From: Paramecium pentaurelia
Lineage: Eukaryota > Ciliophora > Oligohymenophorea > Peniculida > Parameciidae
DNA: 64,000 nt
Assembly (NCBI GenBank): GCA_905183005.1
Contig: CAJJDO010000142.1
Span: forward strand, 8,496 to 72,495
Reading direction: 5' to 3'
Both the position numbers and the translations under genes were made by a program. Shown here one piece after another: positions 1-12,364 of this stretch. Under the pieces are notes generated by a model. The model saw only the letters and a list, made by a program, of their open reading frames with translations. It searched no databases and was not told the DNA's origin. Every line of letters begins with the position of its first letter. The first letter of the stretch is position 1.

Positions 1-3000
1 TTGTATTTTCAATAGATATATCGCTGGAGGTTATGAAGAAGAAATAAATTTTCAATATTCTAATCTAATTGGAGTTGATGAAATGACAATAGAATTTATA
101 ATAAACATTGAATTTCAAGAAAAGTGTCAGTTTCACAAACCTCTCCAAATTCTAACCTAATTAAAGAAATAAATATTTTCTCTTTAAAAAATTAATTTGA
201 ATCTCTTCTCTATTTATGAAAATATTTATTATACAACAGAAATTACTGAAATAATTAATTTTGATTCAATAATACTCTAAAATGTGAGCCTAAGTTTGTA
301 AGAAGATGGTTTCATATTGAGAAATAATAACAATAAAGTTGAAATAACATTAAAAAATATAATTTTAACTAAAAGCAATATTATTGAAAAGACAGTGTTT
401 CAATCTTAAGTATTTTGAAATATTCAGATTGATAATTTTAATATAGAAGATTCTATAATTTAGAACTCTTTCTTTTTCGATTATTAGAACTAATAAAGTA
501 AAATATTTTTAAAAATTAAAAAATTATCATTTAGGAATTGCTAATTAAGAAACTCAATATTTTTTTTTAATAAATGACAATTAAATATAGATAGATATTT
601 AAGATATTATTATTGAAAATTGTTTGCTTGTAAACTCCTCATTTTTTTCTTTCTAAACAAATTAAATCAATCTTAATAAGGTCATATTGTAAGGTGTTGA
701 AATACTAGGATGTAACTTTTCTTATTCATATTTTATCAAGATTTATAATGGATTTTCAATAATCGCAAGTAATCTATACTTTCATGATAATTAGCTATAG
801 AACTCAATATTAATAATAATATAGAATTAATTGAAGTAAAAACAAATAAGAACATTTTTATCAAATCTTCAATTATCTCTACATTGCAAATAGTAAATTA
901 ATAAAAAGTTTTGTGTATTATTGATAATTTTGAAGATAGTTAGACTAATTTTTAAGAATCAAGCATGATAATTATTTATTCTAATCTTTAAATTAATAAT
1001 TATATAGTAAATTTAAAAAACATAAAAGTTTAAGGAAATCAAATGGTTGGTACAAAAGATTAATAAATATTTTTATTTAAATTTCATTGTCATCATTTAT
1101 TTATAGAAAATACTTCATTCTAAGATTTGAATAATTTAGTTATTTTTTATCTTTTTGAGATTATGTAGATAGTTTTAGAAAATGTAAGATTTGTAAATTC
1201 AAAATAATAATATAAAATCCCTTTATCTTAAGAATGTACTTAATCTATCTACATCAAGAATTAACTCTTAAAATTAGCTGGTTTCTAATTTTTGTAATTG
1301 GAAAATATTTACATTATAAATTTATTTTCTAATAACTATTCACTAATGGATATAATATTTAGTAACTATTTTATTATAGACTAAATTGGAAAAGTGTATT
1401 TTAAAAATATATAATTTAAAGAAAATATTTTATTAAAGAATTAAGAAGCAGTGTCATTGTCCTTGCTTAGTCTATATTCATAACATAATTTAAACATTAA
1501 ATTAAGTGAAATTGTATTTATTTAAAATATAATTCATTAATAAATTGACGATTCTACAGAGGAATAAACTAATTTATTATATATAAATTCATTAAACAGC
1601 ATTATTTAAATTGATAATTCATATTGCTCTCATAATGCTCTAACAAATTCAACTAATTCATATCTTAGTCTTAGTGCTAATTTAATTGAGATTAAAAATT
1701 TATATTATCATAAACTCAATGGCAACAATTTTATGAATTTGTACTAGATGATTAATTTAACCAGAGTTAATAATATTAATTCCAACATTATATTAAAATA
1801 ATTAGCTTATATATAATAAATAAGAAATAAATAATTAGTTATGAATATTTGCTCCAACGCCAATTTTGATAAAATGGAGTAATTTTTCTTACCAATATGA
1901 TTAAATCCTCCCTATTCTCCTTAGAAATAATAACAAAAATCTTTCTAAATTATTTTCATAGATCACTATAAAAAAGGAGATAATATTAATATCAAAATAA
2001 AAAGATCAAATAGTTAAGTAGAATTACTTAAATTATAATTATACACAGAAGTTGAATCTCAATAAATTTATTAAAAATTAAGAGTCAATTTCATCATAGA
2101 CTAATTTTATACTCCAAATGCAAGGAGAACAGAAAGATTCCCTAATATTAATATAAATAAATCAAATGAATAACAATAATTAAACGAAATAGACAACGAA
2201 TGTATAATATAATAATAAGTAATCTAATTAATAAAATATATAATAATAGCATAAGTTCTTTCATATCAACTAAATGATTAATTATTTTAATGTCTTTTTA
2301 ATAATATGTTATATAGATATATTTAGACCAAATATTCAGTAAAAATAAATGGCAATTTTTTAAGCTTGTTAATAATTTAAACCTTCTAATTAATGATTTA
2401 TATAATTATAATCATCTTAGATATAAAAAGAGTCTGCTATTTCTTTCTTTTTTTCCATAATCTAATATCCATTACAAGGTGATTGTTTAATTAGATTTAG
2501 ATTTAGATGTAATCGTATCTATATCTATATCATTGTTTTGGACTACTTTCAATATGAAAAAAAATTGGCTAATTTTGATTAATAAATTAGATAGAATTCT
2601 TAGAATCAAAATTATTTGTAATCTAATAACAATTTATCAAGATTCATATAGAAAATAGATCTAATCACTATGATATTTAATAAAATAATACGAGGCTTTT
2701 ATTTTCGATTCTCAATGTTAATTTTAAAAATATCTTGTTTTTTACAAGATTATTATTTTGATAATTATATTAATTTTATCATTATACTAATTTCTCAAAA
2801 TATATATTATTAACTGATCTTTAAAAAAATAAATAATCCACATGTTATTCAGTTGTAAATTAAGCATTTTAATATATTTTTATTGAATCTGATCTTATAA
2901 ACATAAAATTCTCAATAAAATGAAAGCATATCATATATAAGTAAAAAATCAATTATCCAATCATTGTATTAATTTGTTATCTTACATTTAATCCAATAAT

Positions 3001-3404
3001 TAAAAAAAATTAACAAAGTTGAAAAAAATAATATTCATAATTCATTTTATATCATCAAGGCTTTGAAATAAACAAGTTTATAAATTTAACAAAATGAAGG
3101 TTTTGTATCTCTTAAATAATAAGCCAAGGAAATATAAATTATTTCAAAAAAAGAAACAGATTATATACTTATATAATTATTAAATTTTAAAACAAAAAAT
3201 AAGTATCTAATCTAATTTCAAAACTTTTAATCCTCAAAAACAAATGACCTGGCTCTTTTCAAGTGTCTTAAAGATTTATATGTCGTTACTGATTAGCTAT
3301 TTTATAAGGATTTCCTCATCATTTTGATCCTTAAACAATTAGATTATATAAATAGTCATATAATAACTTGTTCAAATAGCAGAAGACATCAATTGATTAT
3401 ATGA
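1..3404 (+). pseudogene. 3' part of a large, broken membrane-protein gene (parallel-repeat ectodomain)
   Basis: The ciliate-code frame enters from the left edge and ends at TGA 3402-3404. The first ~600 residues are Asn/Ile/Ser-rich short repeats (motifs such as NSI and FRNCQLRNS) that look like the beta-helix ectodomains of big ciliate surface proteins. The last ~450 residues contain hydrophobic segments around 2230-2420 and 2690-2800, then a basic Gln/Lys-rich tail. Apparent introns are 410-427 (18 nt) and 2479-2500 (22 nt, restores frame). A frame change in a T run near 561-568 and an in-frame TGA at 1898-1900 with coding-like sequence on both sides are not explained by GT-AG introns, so I call it a pseudogene. 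Near 769-794 either a 26-nt intron or a frameshift is possible. The family name is inference. Confidence 0.5.
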
Positions 3405-3854
3405 ATGATCACGCTTAGTATTATTAGCTACGCATGCCAAGAAAAAGTTGTCATAAATATAAATACTGAATTAATTTAATTTTTCTTCACGTCCTGATCA
3501 AATATTTCAAAAATTGTACATGTAAACATAGCACAATAAATAGATGTTGGGTTACAAAAATAATCATTTAAACTCCATCGAAATATTAATGAAAAATACA
3601 GGATGATGACCATGAGATATTCAATGATGAGTAAGCAATCTAAAAAGTAGTATAGCTTAACTATAAATAGCATTTGCTCATCATTAGTTATCATTAGTTG
3701 AAAACCTTTGATTAGAATTATCAATGGATGAACTGAAATATTAATACCAGCAAAGAGTTTTAGAAATTTGATTAAATATTCCTTCATCATCAATTTCTTA
3801 TGATTGTGCCACAATAGGAACCATAATTTAGGCTGCATCATTATTTATTTTCAT
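3389..3854 (-). pseudogene. Truncated Bax-inhibitor-1/TMBIM-like copy (left of divergent pair)
   Basis: The start codon is at 3854 on the minus strand, exactly where the inverted-repeat arm begins. The opening MKINND matches MKINNE of the divergent copy at 4643. Further on, MLFIVK and LMVIILYF...FRWSL match MLFMVK and LMIVILYF...FRWSL of that copy. The frame from the start stops at TGA 3681-3683 and the homology resumes in another frame, so there is at least one frameshift. Only the N-terminal half is present; the C-terminal family core is missing. It ends tail-to-tail with, and slightly overlaps, the gene on its left. A frame-shifted relic is the simplest reading. Confidence 0.55.
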
Positions 3855-4178
3855 GTTATAGATTTATAAAAAATTAATAAAAAATGTATATGGATTAATT
3901 AATTTTTATAATGAAAAATGATACTGTTATATGGGATTTGAATAAAAGAATAAGTAAATAAGATTTTTATATGTAATAATTACAATATTAATGATAGCCA
4001 AGTTGAATTAATGGAAATAGTAAAATATGGAATAAAAAAAATTGATTTATATATTTCAAAGAAATTTAGAAATTTTATGATTTCATAATTAAAAAGTAAT
4101 AATATTTCATCTTTTTATTGAGCATTTTGTTAAAATTCGTCCATTCTAGAAATTAAATTTAGAATTATTAAATTTAAT
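3844..4178. repeat. Left arm of 335 bp inverted repeat
   Basis: Positions pair with 4319-4653 so that paired coordinates sum to 8497. I found one mismatch (3857/4640) over the arm and no indel. The arm holds the first bases of the left TMBIM copy and its ~325 bp upstream region. A 140 bp unique spacer, 4179-4318, separates the arms. Confidence 0.95.
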
Positions 4179-4318
4179 AAAATTGATTTTGTTTCAAATT
4201 TTATTGACATCGTTTTTGCTTTCATCATATGAAAAGTAATCAAATTTGATCATTTCTTTTGCTTAATTATAGAATAACCACTAAAAATTAATAATATTAA
4301 TTAATTTTAAACTAATTA

Positions 4319-4653
4319 ATTAAATTTAATAATTCTAAATTTAATTTCTAGAATGGACGAATTTTAACAAAATGCTCAATAAAAAGATGAAATATTATTA
4401 CTTTTTAATTATGAAATCATAAAATTTCTAAATTTCTTTGAAATATATAAATCAATTTTTTTTATTCCATATTTTACTATTTCCATTAATTCAACTTGGC
4501 TATCATTAATATTGTAATTATTACATATAAAAATCTTATTTACTTATTCTTTTATTCAAATCCCATATAACAGTATCATTTTTCATTATAAAAATTAATT
4601 AATCCATATACATTTTTTATTAATTTTTTATAAATCTATTACATGAAAATAAA
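4319..4653. repeat. Right arm of 335 bp inverted repeat
   Basis: Reverse complement of 3844-4178. It ends just inside the coding region of the right TMBIM copy, whose start codon is at 4643. It contains the whole proximal upstream region of that gene. Confidence 0.95.
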
Positions 4654-5690
4654 CAATGAAGCCTTGTATCAGGATATTCCTATTGTAGCAAATCAGGAAG
4701 GAGATTTTAAGTATTCAAGAATTTCAGACCTAACAAAAAAGCTAATGTGGTTTTCATTTCCTTAAATTGATCATAATTATACAATCGCTAGTTTAGATTA
4801 AGCTATGTTATTTATGGTTAAGGTATATTCATTTTAGCTGGGATGATCCTAAGTTTATATTTAATGATAGTAATTTTATATTTCTGTGATGACTTTCGAT
4901 GGAGTTTAATTTAAATAGTTGGGCTTAAAGAAAAGCATTATTCGTTGGATTATTAGACATCAGCAACTATTTTTTATTGGACAAACATGATGTTTACAAT
5001 AGGTCTTGGAATTATAATTAACATCTTTAGATCAGCAAGAAAGGTATTCAACTTTACTAAAATAGTTTCCGTTTAATATCATTTTTTACATAGTATTCTC
5101 ATTTTGTATTGGCCTTCTATTAGGAGCTCTTATTGCAACTAATTTAAGGGCACATAAATAAGGATTCATCATAATCTTATATTTATTCTGTATGACGATT
5201 GGAACATTTGCTTGCATTATTATTTTTACATTTAAAAAATGGATCCTGGACAAATCAAATTGTATTTTATCACAATAATATTTAGACATACTTGTACTTA
5301 TTTTTCTTGTTATGGTTTTTTTGCTACAACTAATTTTTAATAAAGTTAAATTAATTATTTATTAATATATTGTTAATATTTATAATCAATTAAACTGGAA
5401 TTATTTTTGTTTTTACAATGAAAGCTTTTTTAGGAGTGTTAATCGGAGGGGCAATTTGCCATGTAATTTATAGTTTTCTTATGTTGTTTGAAGCATAAAT
5501 GATTATGCATGGAAAAGTAATTATATCTTAACGGTAGTTTTTGCTTAAAAAAAACGAATTTATAGGTGGAGCACTCTTATTTTACATTGATATTACTGTG
5601 TTTATAATATATCTAAGCTTCACTGCTGTTATAACTTTAATCGTTAGCTTTATTATAGCGCTATGCCAGGCTTGTGCACATATTAATTGA
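4643..5690 (+). pseudogene. Bax-inhibitor-1/TMBIM (LFG) family membrane protein, frameshifted
   Basis: Family members are seven-pass membrane proteins of ER, Golgi or plasma membrane that affect calcium leak and stress survival. The order of hydrophobic segments fits: an N-terminal tail, a run near 4837-4900, FCIGLLLGALIA near 5096, LVMVFLLQLIF near 5310, and the C-terminal core FEAQMIMHG...GGALLFYIDIT near 5490-5600, which resembles the family's conserved D-T-Q...LDI end. Introns 5044-5065 (22 nt) and 5517-5537 (21 nt) look normal. Two frame changes, one near 4823-4845 (one base fewer than the left copy) and one near 5391-5418, are not explained by GT-AG introns, so it is probably a pseudogene; errors in T runs remain possible. 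The stop is TGA 5688-5690. Confidence 0.6.
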
Positions 5691-5899
5691 CAATTAATAT
5701 ATTTAATTTCTAAAAAAGTAAATACTTTATACTGGTTTAAATATTCTAATATTTATCTCACTTTTTTTTTATTTTTTAAGTCCTTATTTTCTTTCAAGAA
5801 TTAAACATCATTATTTAAGTTCCTTTTTATGAAATTCTATTCCCAAATAGGAGATAACAATATTTATGATTGAATTTTATATCTGCAATAAATCATTGA

Positions 5900-6322
5900 A
5901 TGGCATAATATTTAATGGTTCAATTTTAGAAGAAATAATTAAAGTTGTTTCAAAAGAATTCAATTTATTCAGAAAATTAAAAATTAAATATAACTGAGAT
6001 TGATGATAATATTCCTTACTGTAAAAGTACATTCAACAAGAAATAAGAATTTAAGGATCTATTCATTATAATTATAATTTTACTTCAAAGTATAAATTTT
6101 GATTTAATATACCAATATTTAAATAATAAAGATTTTGCATAAAATATAAAGAGATTGATAATTAAATAGAGTGACTTAATTTTTTTTAATTAATAAATTA
6201 CACTCCTTAACAAGTAGGAGAATTTTATAATATTGGTTTATTTCTTATAATATAAGTAGTCATTTGTTTTTTAACTAAATTACTTTCAAATAAATTTATT
6301 ATTAACGATATCTATTATTTGA
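5900..6322 (+). CDS. Hypothetical ORF, 140 codons
   Basis: Open frame in ciliate code from ATG 5900 to TGA 6320, with no similarity I recognise. Composition is Asn/Lys/Gln/Ile-rich with one hydrophobic stretch (FIIIIILL). Random TGA-free frames are common in this AT-rich sequence, so this could be chance or a relic. It fills the gap between the TMBIM copy and the antigen pseudogene. Confidence 0.25.
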
Positions 6323-6650
6323 CTTATGTTTTTAATAGTTAAATTTTCGCTTATCAATAATACCTACTTATGTATTTTAAGGAATTTTAAATAAATATAT
6401 GTCAGTTTAAAATGAATAAATAAAAAAATATCTAAGAAAAATATAATTATTAATTTTATTTAATTTATGTTTAACACATTATTAGAATTCAGAGAAACAT
6501 AATAAGTTAACAAAATTCATCTTTAAATTAACAATAAACATGTATTTGAATTAGAATTAATAATAATTAAATTCTATCCAGAATAAATTGTGAAAAATGA
6601 ATTTTTATTAATATATCTTAATTTTTCCCTTAATAAATTTTTAAATTAAA

Positions 6651-9382
6651 TCAAATAAAGATTCCCAAAATAGCCAATGGTATTGTTACATCCAATATGT
6701 ATCCATTATCGTAAGTATTAGTACCTGGGTAGGTGGTGTTTGGAATGGTTATATTATTGTTATTGTTAGTTGGAGCTTTGCATGAAACACATTTATTTGT
6801 TGATTCATTCCATGTATATGAGTAAAGTGTTGTTGTCTTATAGCATTTTTCTGCAGTAAGAGTGAATGGATCACCAACAGTACAATCGAAACTTTGGAAT
6901 GGATTATAAGTAGTACCTGAAGCAATTCCTGGCCAATCCATAGGTTAACATCTAGTTATAGTAGTAGTCCCAGTAGTAGTTGATGACCATTTACATGCCT
7001 TTGATTTTCATTTGCAAGCATCTTAATCATTATTGGCATTTTTACATGATTTGAATAATTAACAGGGTCCATTATTTGGATCTGTAGCTGTTGGTGCTAG
7101 ATTGAATGCACATTTACCATCAGAACCTCCTACTTTACATGATAATTTAATTCTTATAATTGGCATATATATCTTATTTAACACAAACAGTTCCATTAGA
7201 AACACAAGCTTTTTAGGAATTATTCCAACACAAGCATCATTAGTAGTTCCTTTGATATCTGAACATTCCTTAGGTCTGCATGATTTAGTTCCAGTGGTTG
7301 CTCCAACTGGTAAATCAAACACACAAGGAATTTCATCTGAACCTATTGTGCAAGCTGCTCCACTTTGATAAGAACTATATGTAGCTCTAAGGAAAAATTT
7401 AGCTCCATCAGTTGTCCATACTCCACTCTTAACAACATAAGCAACACATTCAGCATCAGTTGTAGCTACATAGTACATTCTCTCAATCTACAGGCTGTTC
7501 TGGTCCACTAACAAAGTCCATCAGTACCTTCATTATCACAAGCTGAAGGGGTTAAATATGAAGAACAAGTTCCTTTATCAATACATTTGGTTCCATCTGA
7601 AACACAAGTTGGATCCCAACTAGTACATGCTGATAATGTAGCACCTTATGCATCACTACATGCTGTATATTCTTTACATGTGCTTTCTGGTAACCATCCA
7701 CATTGAGTATTATTAATACCTATTGTACATGAAAAGATATCTTCATATTTATCACACAAAGTAATAATAGCTCTACAAGTTGTAGTTGTTGGAACACATT
7801 ATTTAGAGAAGGCTTAGCAAAATGTATATGTTGAAGAATTAATATCTGTGCAATTGTCTTAATCGTAGCAAACACCATCAAAATATAAACATGGATTTCC
7901 AGCACTGTTCTTTAAACAGATTTTAGGATTGCCATTAAATACATCACATCCAAAGTTTGGTCTAAAACAAGCACTTTCTGAGGTTTTACATCCAGCAAAC
8001 CAAATATTACATGCATCATCAGTAGTAAATACTCCATCTGCACATTATCTTTATCTACAAGCTGCTGTTGTAGAATTCCATGTACATCTTAAAGATAATT
8101 CATCTGAATTAGCAGATTCACAAACAGATTTGATCTATATGATGAACATAGTCCTAGAGTTATACAACCAGTTCCACTAGTAATACATGTGGTTTTTATC
8201 TTAACAATCTTTTAAAGTTGAAATAGATCCATCATAATCTGTGCATGTGAAAGCTCTGCAACCACTGGTAGAAGCACCAATAAACCAAGCACATCTCTTT
8301 CAAGTTGGCAATGTATTATTCACACAAATTGTTTGACTTTAAGTAGTTAATCCACCAAATGTAGTTGGTAAACTTCTACATTATCCTGCCCATGGATGTA
8401 TTTGCTGTACATGAAGTTTAGGATGTTAATTCTTCACATCCAACACTACTCTTGCATCCTCTACAAGTTGCTTTACAATTTGGATCATATTTGGAACATT
8501 AATCATCTTTTGTATATGTGTTTCGAGCTTCATAACATACTCTAGGAGTACAAGTAACAGGAGATGCTGAAACTGAACTTGCTTTACATGGACCATCAGA
8601 AGCTGTGAATTATAAACATGTTTTATCATTTCCTTTAAAGAATGAACATGCTTTTCCAGTATCAAGGCAAGTTTTACCATCAGTAATACATAATTATGCA
8701 GTTGCTGGAGCAATAGATGGTAAGAAAGTCTAACATTCAGCATCTGTTGTGCCTACTTTATCTGAGCATTTTCTATCTGCACAATTTCCTGGAGCTGTTG
8801 TACTAGCTCCCCAACAATACTTGGTACCATTACTTCCCTTAAATCCTGAACAAGTTGATTAGGTTCCCTTAGATGCACTATAAGCTGCACTTTTACTAAC
8901 ACATCCAACTCCATTGAATAGACATCCAGTTAAGAAATTTACACATTCGCTGTCACTAGTAGCTGTTGCCAAATCTGTGCATGATCTATTTCTGCAAGCT
9001 GCTTTAACACTTCCAAAATCACCAAAGCATTACACTCCATTACTTGTAAATTTCCAACATAGTTCTATTGTACTATAATAAGAGGAACATACTTCTGATT
9101 TATGTATACAACCAAGACCTTTATTCAAACAATCAAGATGGAATGATGAGCATTCTGAATCAGTAGTTGCAGTAACATTCAATTCACAAGTTAACTTTGT
9201 ACAGGAGGCGTCAATTGTAGCTAAAGTACCTTTGGCACAAGTTGATTTATTATTAGTATCTAATGCCCATTAACAAAAAGCTAGATATCCATTTTATGCT
9301 ACACAAGATGTTGAAGCTAATATACAACCTTAACCATCTGATTTACATAAAGAAGAATGAGCCTTACATTCTTCATGAGTTA
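6651..9382 (-). pseudogene. Paramecium surface-antigen pseudogene, 5'-truncated
   Basis: This is a co-linear, diverged copy of the intact antigen at 61169-64000, matching from the 3' flank (~6595) to ~9382, where similarity ends abruptly. It has the antigen's cysteine modules (C-D-x-N, CFDLP-type, NESTNKCVSCKA), the run of asparagines near the end and the hydrophobic C-terminal tail. Damage is clear: in-frame TGA at 7008-7010 where the intact copy has a sense codon, a 4-base deletion near 7470 (frameshift), a 1-base deletion near 8140, and loss of a ~14-residue segment near 6885. The 5' end, including any signal peptide, is missing. Immobilisation antigens are GPI-anchored surface coats expressed one at a time; a broken copy could still serve as a donor for gene conversion, but that is inference. 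Confidence 0.9.
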
Positions 9383-9533
9383 TGAAAAAAATGATAATCT
9401 AATCAAAAATGCTCAGAAATACAAGCTTGATCATAATGCTGATCTTTAATTACTTAAACTTTTAAAGGATAAATCTAGAACAATTTATCATCTGTGATGC
9501 TATATATTTATAAATATTGATTTAATTTTAATT

Positions 9534-9857
9534 ATGTCAAATAGAAGCAAGTAGAATGCATCAAAAAAGACCAGGTAATTCAAAGTATTTAAATAAGATA
9601 GGGGACCATTACCATTAGATCATTTTCATAAGTGTGATAACGAAGCAAAATAATAAAATTAATATATCCAAAAACATGAGAATATGGAAAAAAGATGTAG
9701 AAAATATCGGGTGGACTATTTGCAATGTTGAATGAATAATTGTCGTATGGAAAAAGAAGACGCGAGTAGACTTGGTTTAGGACCAAAAATATAGAATTAT
9801 TCTAATTTCCAATACATATTAGGAATCAGAAGAATAAGAAAAATAATTTTTTTTTGA
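9534..9857 (+). pseudogene. COX19: COX19-like twin-CX9C mitochondrial protein relic
   Basis: COX19 is a small intermembrane-space protein with two CX9C pairs needed for cytochrome c oxidase assembly. The ORF from ATG 9534 shows the family signature in order: a D-R-G-x-L-P-L-D-H-F segment, a Cys, then CRKYRVDYLQC (a CX9C pair). The usual continuation C-R-M...E-D...LG-x-G is present, but the codon after YLQC is TGA (9729-9731) where the family has Arg. The same frame continues MNNCRMEKEDASRLGLGP to TGA 9855. The partner Cys of the first pair is not seen. I read it as an inactivated copy; a divergent 65-residue protein is the alternative. The long minus-strand frame here is a shadow. Confidence 0.65.
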
Positions 9858-9975
9858 TAAATTAATGGAATCAAGACAATAGGTGGAATAAATACAAAAA
9901 AATCAGAGTAATCAATTTAATAGGAGTGAATTTATAATAATTGCTGTAAACAAGATCTCTTAAGTCTCTTTTTAA

Positions 9976-10660
9976 TCAGTTTTTTTTATTCTATGTTTAT
10001 TAATCCTTATATTCTCTATAAAAATAAAGGAGAAAAATATTAAACAATCTCAATTGTTATTTATAATTAATCATTTTTAGTCGCTTGCTATGGTTTAACA
10101 TATAAATCCTATTCATTTTTATAAAATTAACATATCTGATATAGGTATTTGTTTCAGTATTTAATGAGTAACTCAAATATTCATTTAGCGTATTCACACA
10201 TGTTCTAAATTTATAGTAAGGTTTGCTACCCATTTAACTATGTTCATCTTAGACTGCAAGTTAAAGACTAAATTGAGTACTAATTTTAACACTGCCTGTA
10301 TTGGTTGACAAGTTTACAAATTTACCCATCCCAATAGTAAAGTTTTATTTAATATAGAATAATACATTAATGAATTAGAATACTTGATGAGTTGATTAAC
10401 CAACTTCCAATGCAGCAGGTGCTAAACAACTTAAATTTATGCAATACAGAGGTGAAAATTATTATTTGAAAATTCTGAACATTCATCTGAATAGAGTATG
10501 CGGATTTAATATCAGTGAGACAAACTGAGCCACTTGAGCATATAGAATATTCAGTACATATTTTATTTGAAACTAAAGATTTGGTTATAATTTTGTGTGT
10601 ACCTAATACTATTCTAGATACTACCAGTTTTGAGATGATTGAAATCCCTATATCCAAATG
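9976..10660 (-). CDS. 3' end of an unrecognised gene with a 26-nt intron
   Basis: The minus-strand frame ends at TGA 9976-9978. Going upstream it reads a coherent polar protein (motifs SDECSEF, AALEVGQSTHQ, STNTGSVKIST, SLNTETNTYIRY), with a GTATTG...TTTAG intron of 26 nt near 10,415-10,440 that restores the frame. Farther upstream the frames are ambiguous (ICSSGSVCLTDI in one, SQKVTFGYRDFNH in another), so the 5' part may be decayed or hold more introns. No family is recognised. Confidence 0.4.
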
Positions 10661-11400
10661 TAACTTTTTAACTAGTTGCAGATTTATATAAAAAAAGGGA
10701 TTTTAAAGTTCTAATATAGAGTGAATATAAAAATTAATTCTTTCTCATAAGTGAAAAAGAAAGAATGTTAAGAAATGTCCTTAAGATTAAATATATTCCT
10801 AAAAAAGTGTATCTTGACAGATTTAACATGGCATAGCAAGAATATTAATGTGATGATTAAAGAAATTTTAATCACTTATAAATTCATGATAATTTTTAAT
10901 ACAATGTATTTTTATAAATTGTAGCTTTTCTAGCACTTAAATTTCCCTTTTGAGATTCTACTAAGATTATATAGGTGAAAAAATTCGAATTCTTAATAAT
11001 AGATTAAATGATATATTCAAAAAAAAAAAATTAAAGGTTTGGTGATGAGATGGAGTTAGAGTGATTTTATAGCATCAATATTATAATGAATATTATTTGA
11101 ATTTAAATACCATTCATTGTACAAATATTACAAACTGATATACATGATATTCAATGTTGAACAATCATCATATTATGCACAATTAATTAGTGAGGTGTAA
11201 CATAATTGAAATGAAAGACCAAAAGTAATACAAGGTGACAAAAATTTATCATATGTCTTATTAACTTTTAAATACATATTAATAAGACACTTGACACGTG
11301 ATGATCAGCCATCTAATATTTTAAACAATTAGAATTTTATTTTTCTAATACATTATTATTAACATATTCAGCAGAATCATAAGCAGTGTAATTTGATAAA
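10661..11400. other. Gene-poor stretch, nothing firm
   Basis: AT-rich sequence with only short open frames, the best being a 62-codon frame 10765-10953 on the plus strand. No recognisable domain. It probably holds the 5' part of the gene to its left or debris. Confidence 0.4.
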
Positions 11401-11960
11401 CTTAAACATTTAATATAAGACTAAAAAAATAATTAATATTATGATCAATTTTAATAATATCCTACTAAACAGGCTGTATAAGGAGTTGGATTAAAATGTA
11501 CATAGTTCAGAACATTAATTACAATATATAAATCAGCTAAGAAAGCACACATGCATGATATGGGCTTTAACATTAATTAATTAATACATTAGATTGAGGG
11601 ATTGGGTTTACCAAAATTTCCTAATGTACAAAAAAACACGATTAGTGCTAGAAATAACTCAAGTTGCATAATTACCTAAACATAGTGTACATATAACATA
11701 GTCATTCTCTAGGTCAAAATACTACAATTAGAGTATTTTAAAAAGCTTTATTTGAATTACCATTTAAAGGTTGAATTTTCTGGATCACCTGCACATTTTA
11801 ATATGCATATTATTTTCGAAATTATGTAAAATTGGCTCTATATACATAGTAACCTTCATAACAATCTTAATAATTGTTACCAGCTCGTGTACATTTAATA
11901 CAAGTACTTTAACATTCAACATAATTTAAAGAATTAAATTAATAATAATATATACAATAA
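11400..11960 (-). pseudogene. Fragment of a cysteine-rich (growth-factor-receptor-like) protein gene
   Basis: Minus-strand frames show fragments typical of ciliate GFR-like Cys repeats: YVECQSTCIKCTRAGN...DCYEGYY, ICTLCLGNY, YCNQCSELC and TPYTACLVGYY. They lie in different frames, so indels are needed to join them. The part right of 11477 is repeated exactly at 12365-12848. Similar repeats are intact in the large gene at 18983-23351. I treat this as a relic. Confidence 0.5.
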
Positions 11961-12109
11961 ATATTCACTTGTATAATTATAAGTTATATCTTGATGGCTT
12001 TTCTTTATGTATCTAGTGTATATTCTACAATATTATTTGATGATTCTGATTCAGACAAAGATAATTTATGTGATCTTGTTTTGTCTTAATTATGTTGTTT
12101 TTTTTAGAC

Positions 12110-12164
<55 letters not shown>

Positions 12165-12363
12165 TCAGAATTTTTATTTAATTATTCTTCATTATAATCC
12201 TCTTAATTCTAATCTTACTATTATTATTAAACTTATTTCTAAATTTGTTCAACAAAACTTACTTCATTAAATTATTTCTCCTATATACTCTATTCTTATT
12301 AAAATGATTATTCAATTTAATTTCTTTCCCAACAATTGTTATTCCCCTTATTGTTAACATTAA
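11477..12363. repeat. Exact 887 bp direct repeat, copy 1
   Basis: Identical base for base, as far as I can read, to 12365-13251 with an offset of 888, including the trinucleotide run. The copies are separated only by the single N at 12364. This is the pattern of two contig ends that overlap but were joined without merging. Confidence 0.97.
12110..12162. repeat. (TTA)n microsatellite, ~17 units
   Basis: Pure TTA/TAA run inside copy 1 of the direct repeat. On the minus strand it reads as poly-glutamine (TAA codons) in the frame of the gene starting at 13694. The same run recurs at 12998-13050. Confidence 0.95.
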
Positions 12364-12364
12364 N
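12364..12364. other. Single N between repeat copies (assembly join)
   Basis: The only ambiguous base I found. It sits exactly between two identical 887 bp copies, so it marks a scaffold join rather than a biological tandem duplication. Confidence 0.9.

Noticed and set aside
4823..4837. 15-nt intron (heterotrich-like) in the TMBIM copy
   Set aside because: Removing it leaves a TGA three codons later and does not reach the frame used downstream; comparison with the left copy shows a one-base deletion instead.
12007..12270. Plus-strand ORF with a run of ~17 isoleucines (also at 12895-13158)
   Set aside because: It is the antisense of the TAA-encoded poly-glutamine tract. The minus strand reads as a coherent Gln/Asn/Glu-rich protein in ciliate code.
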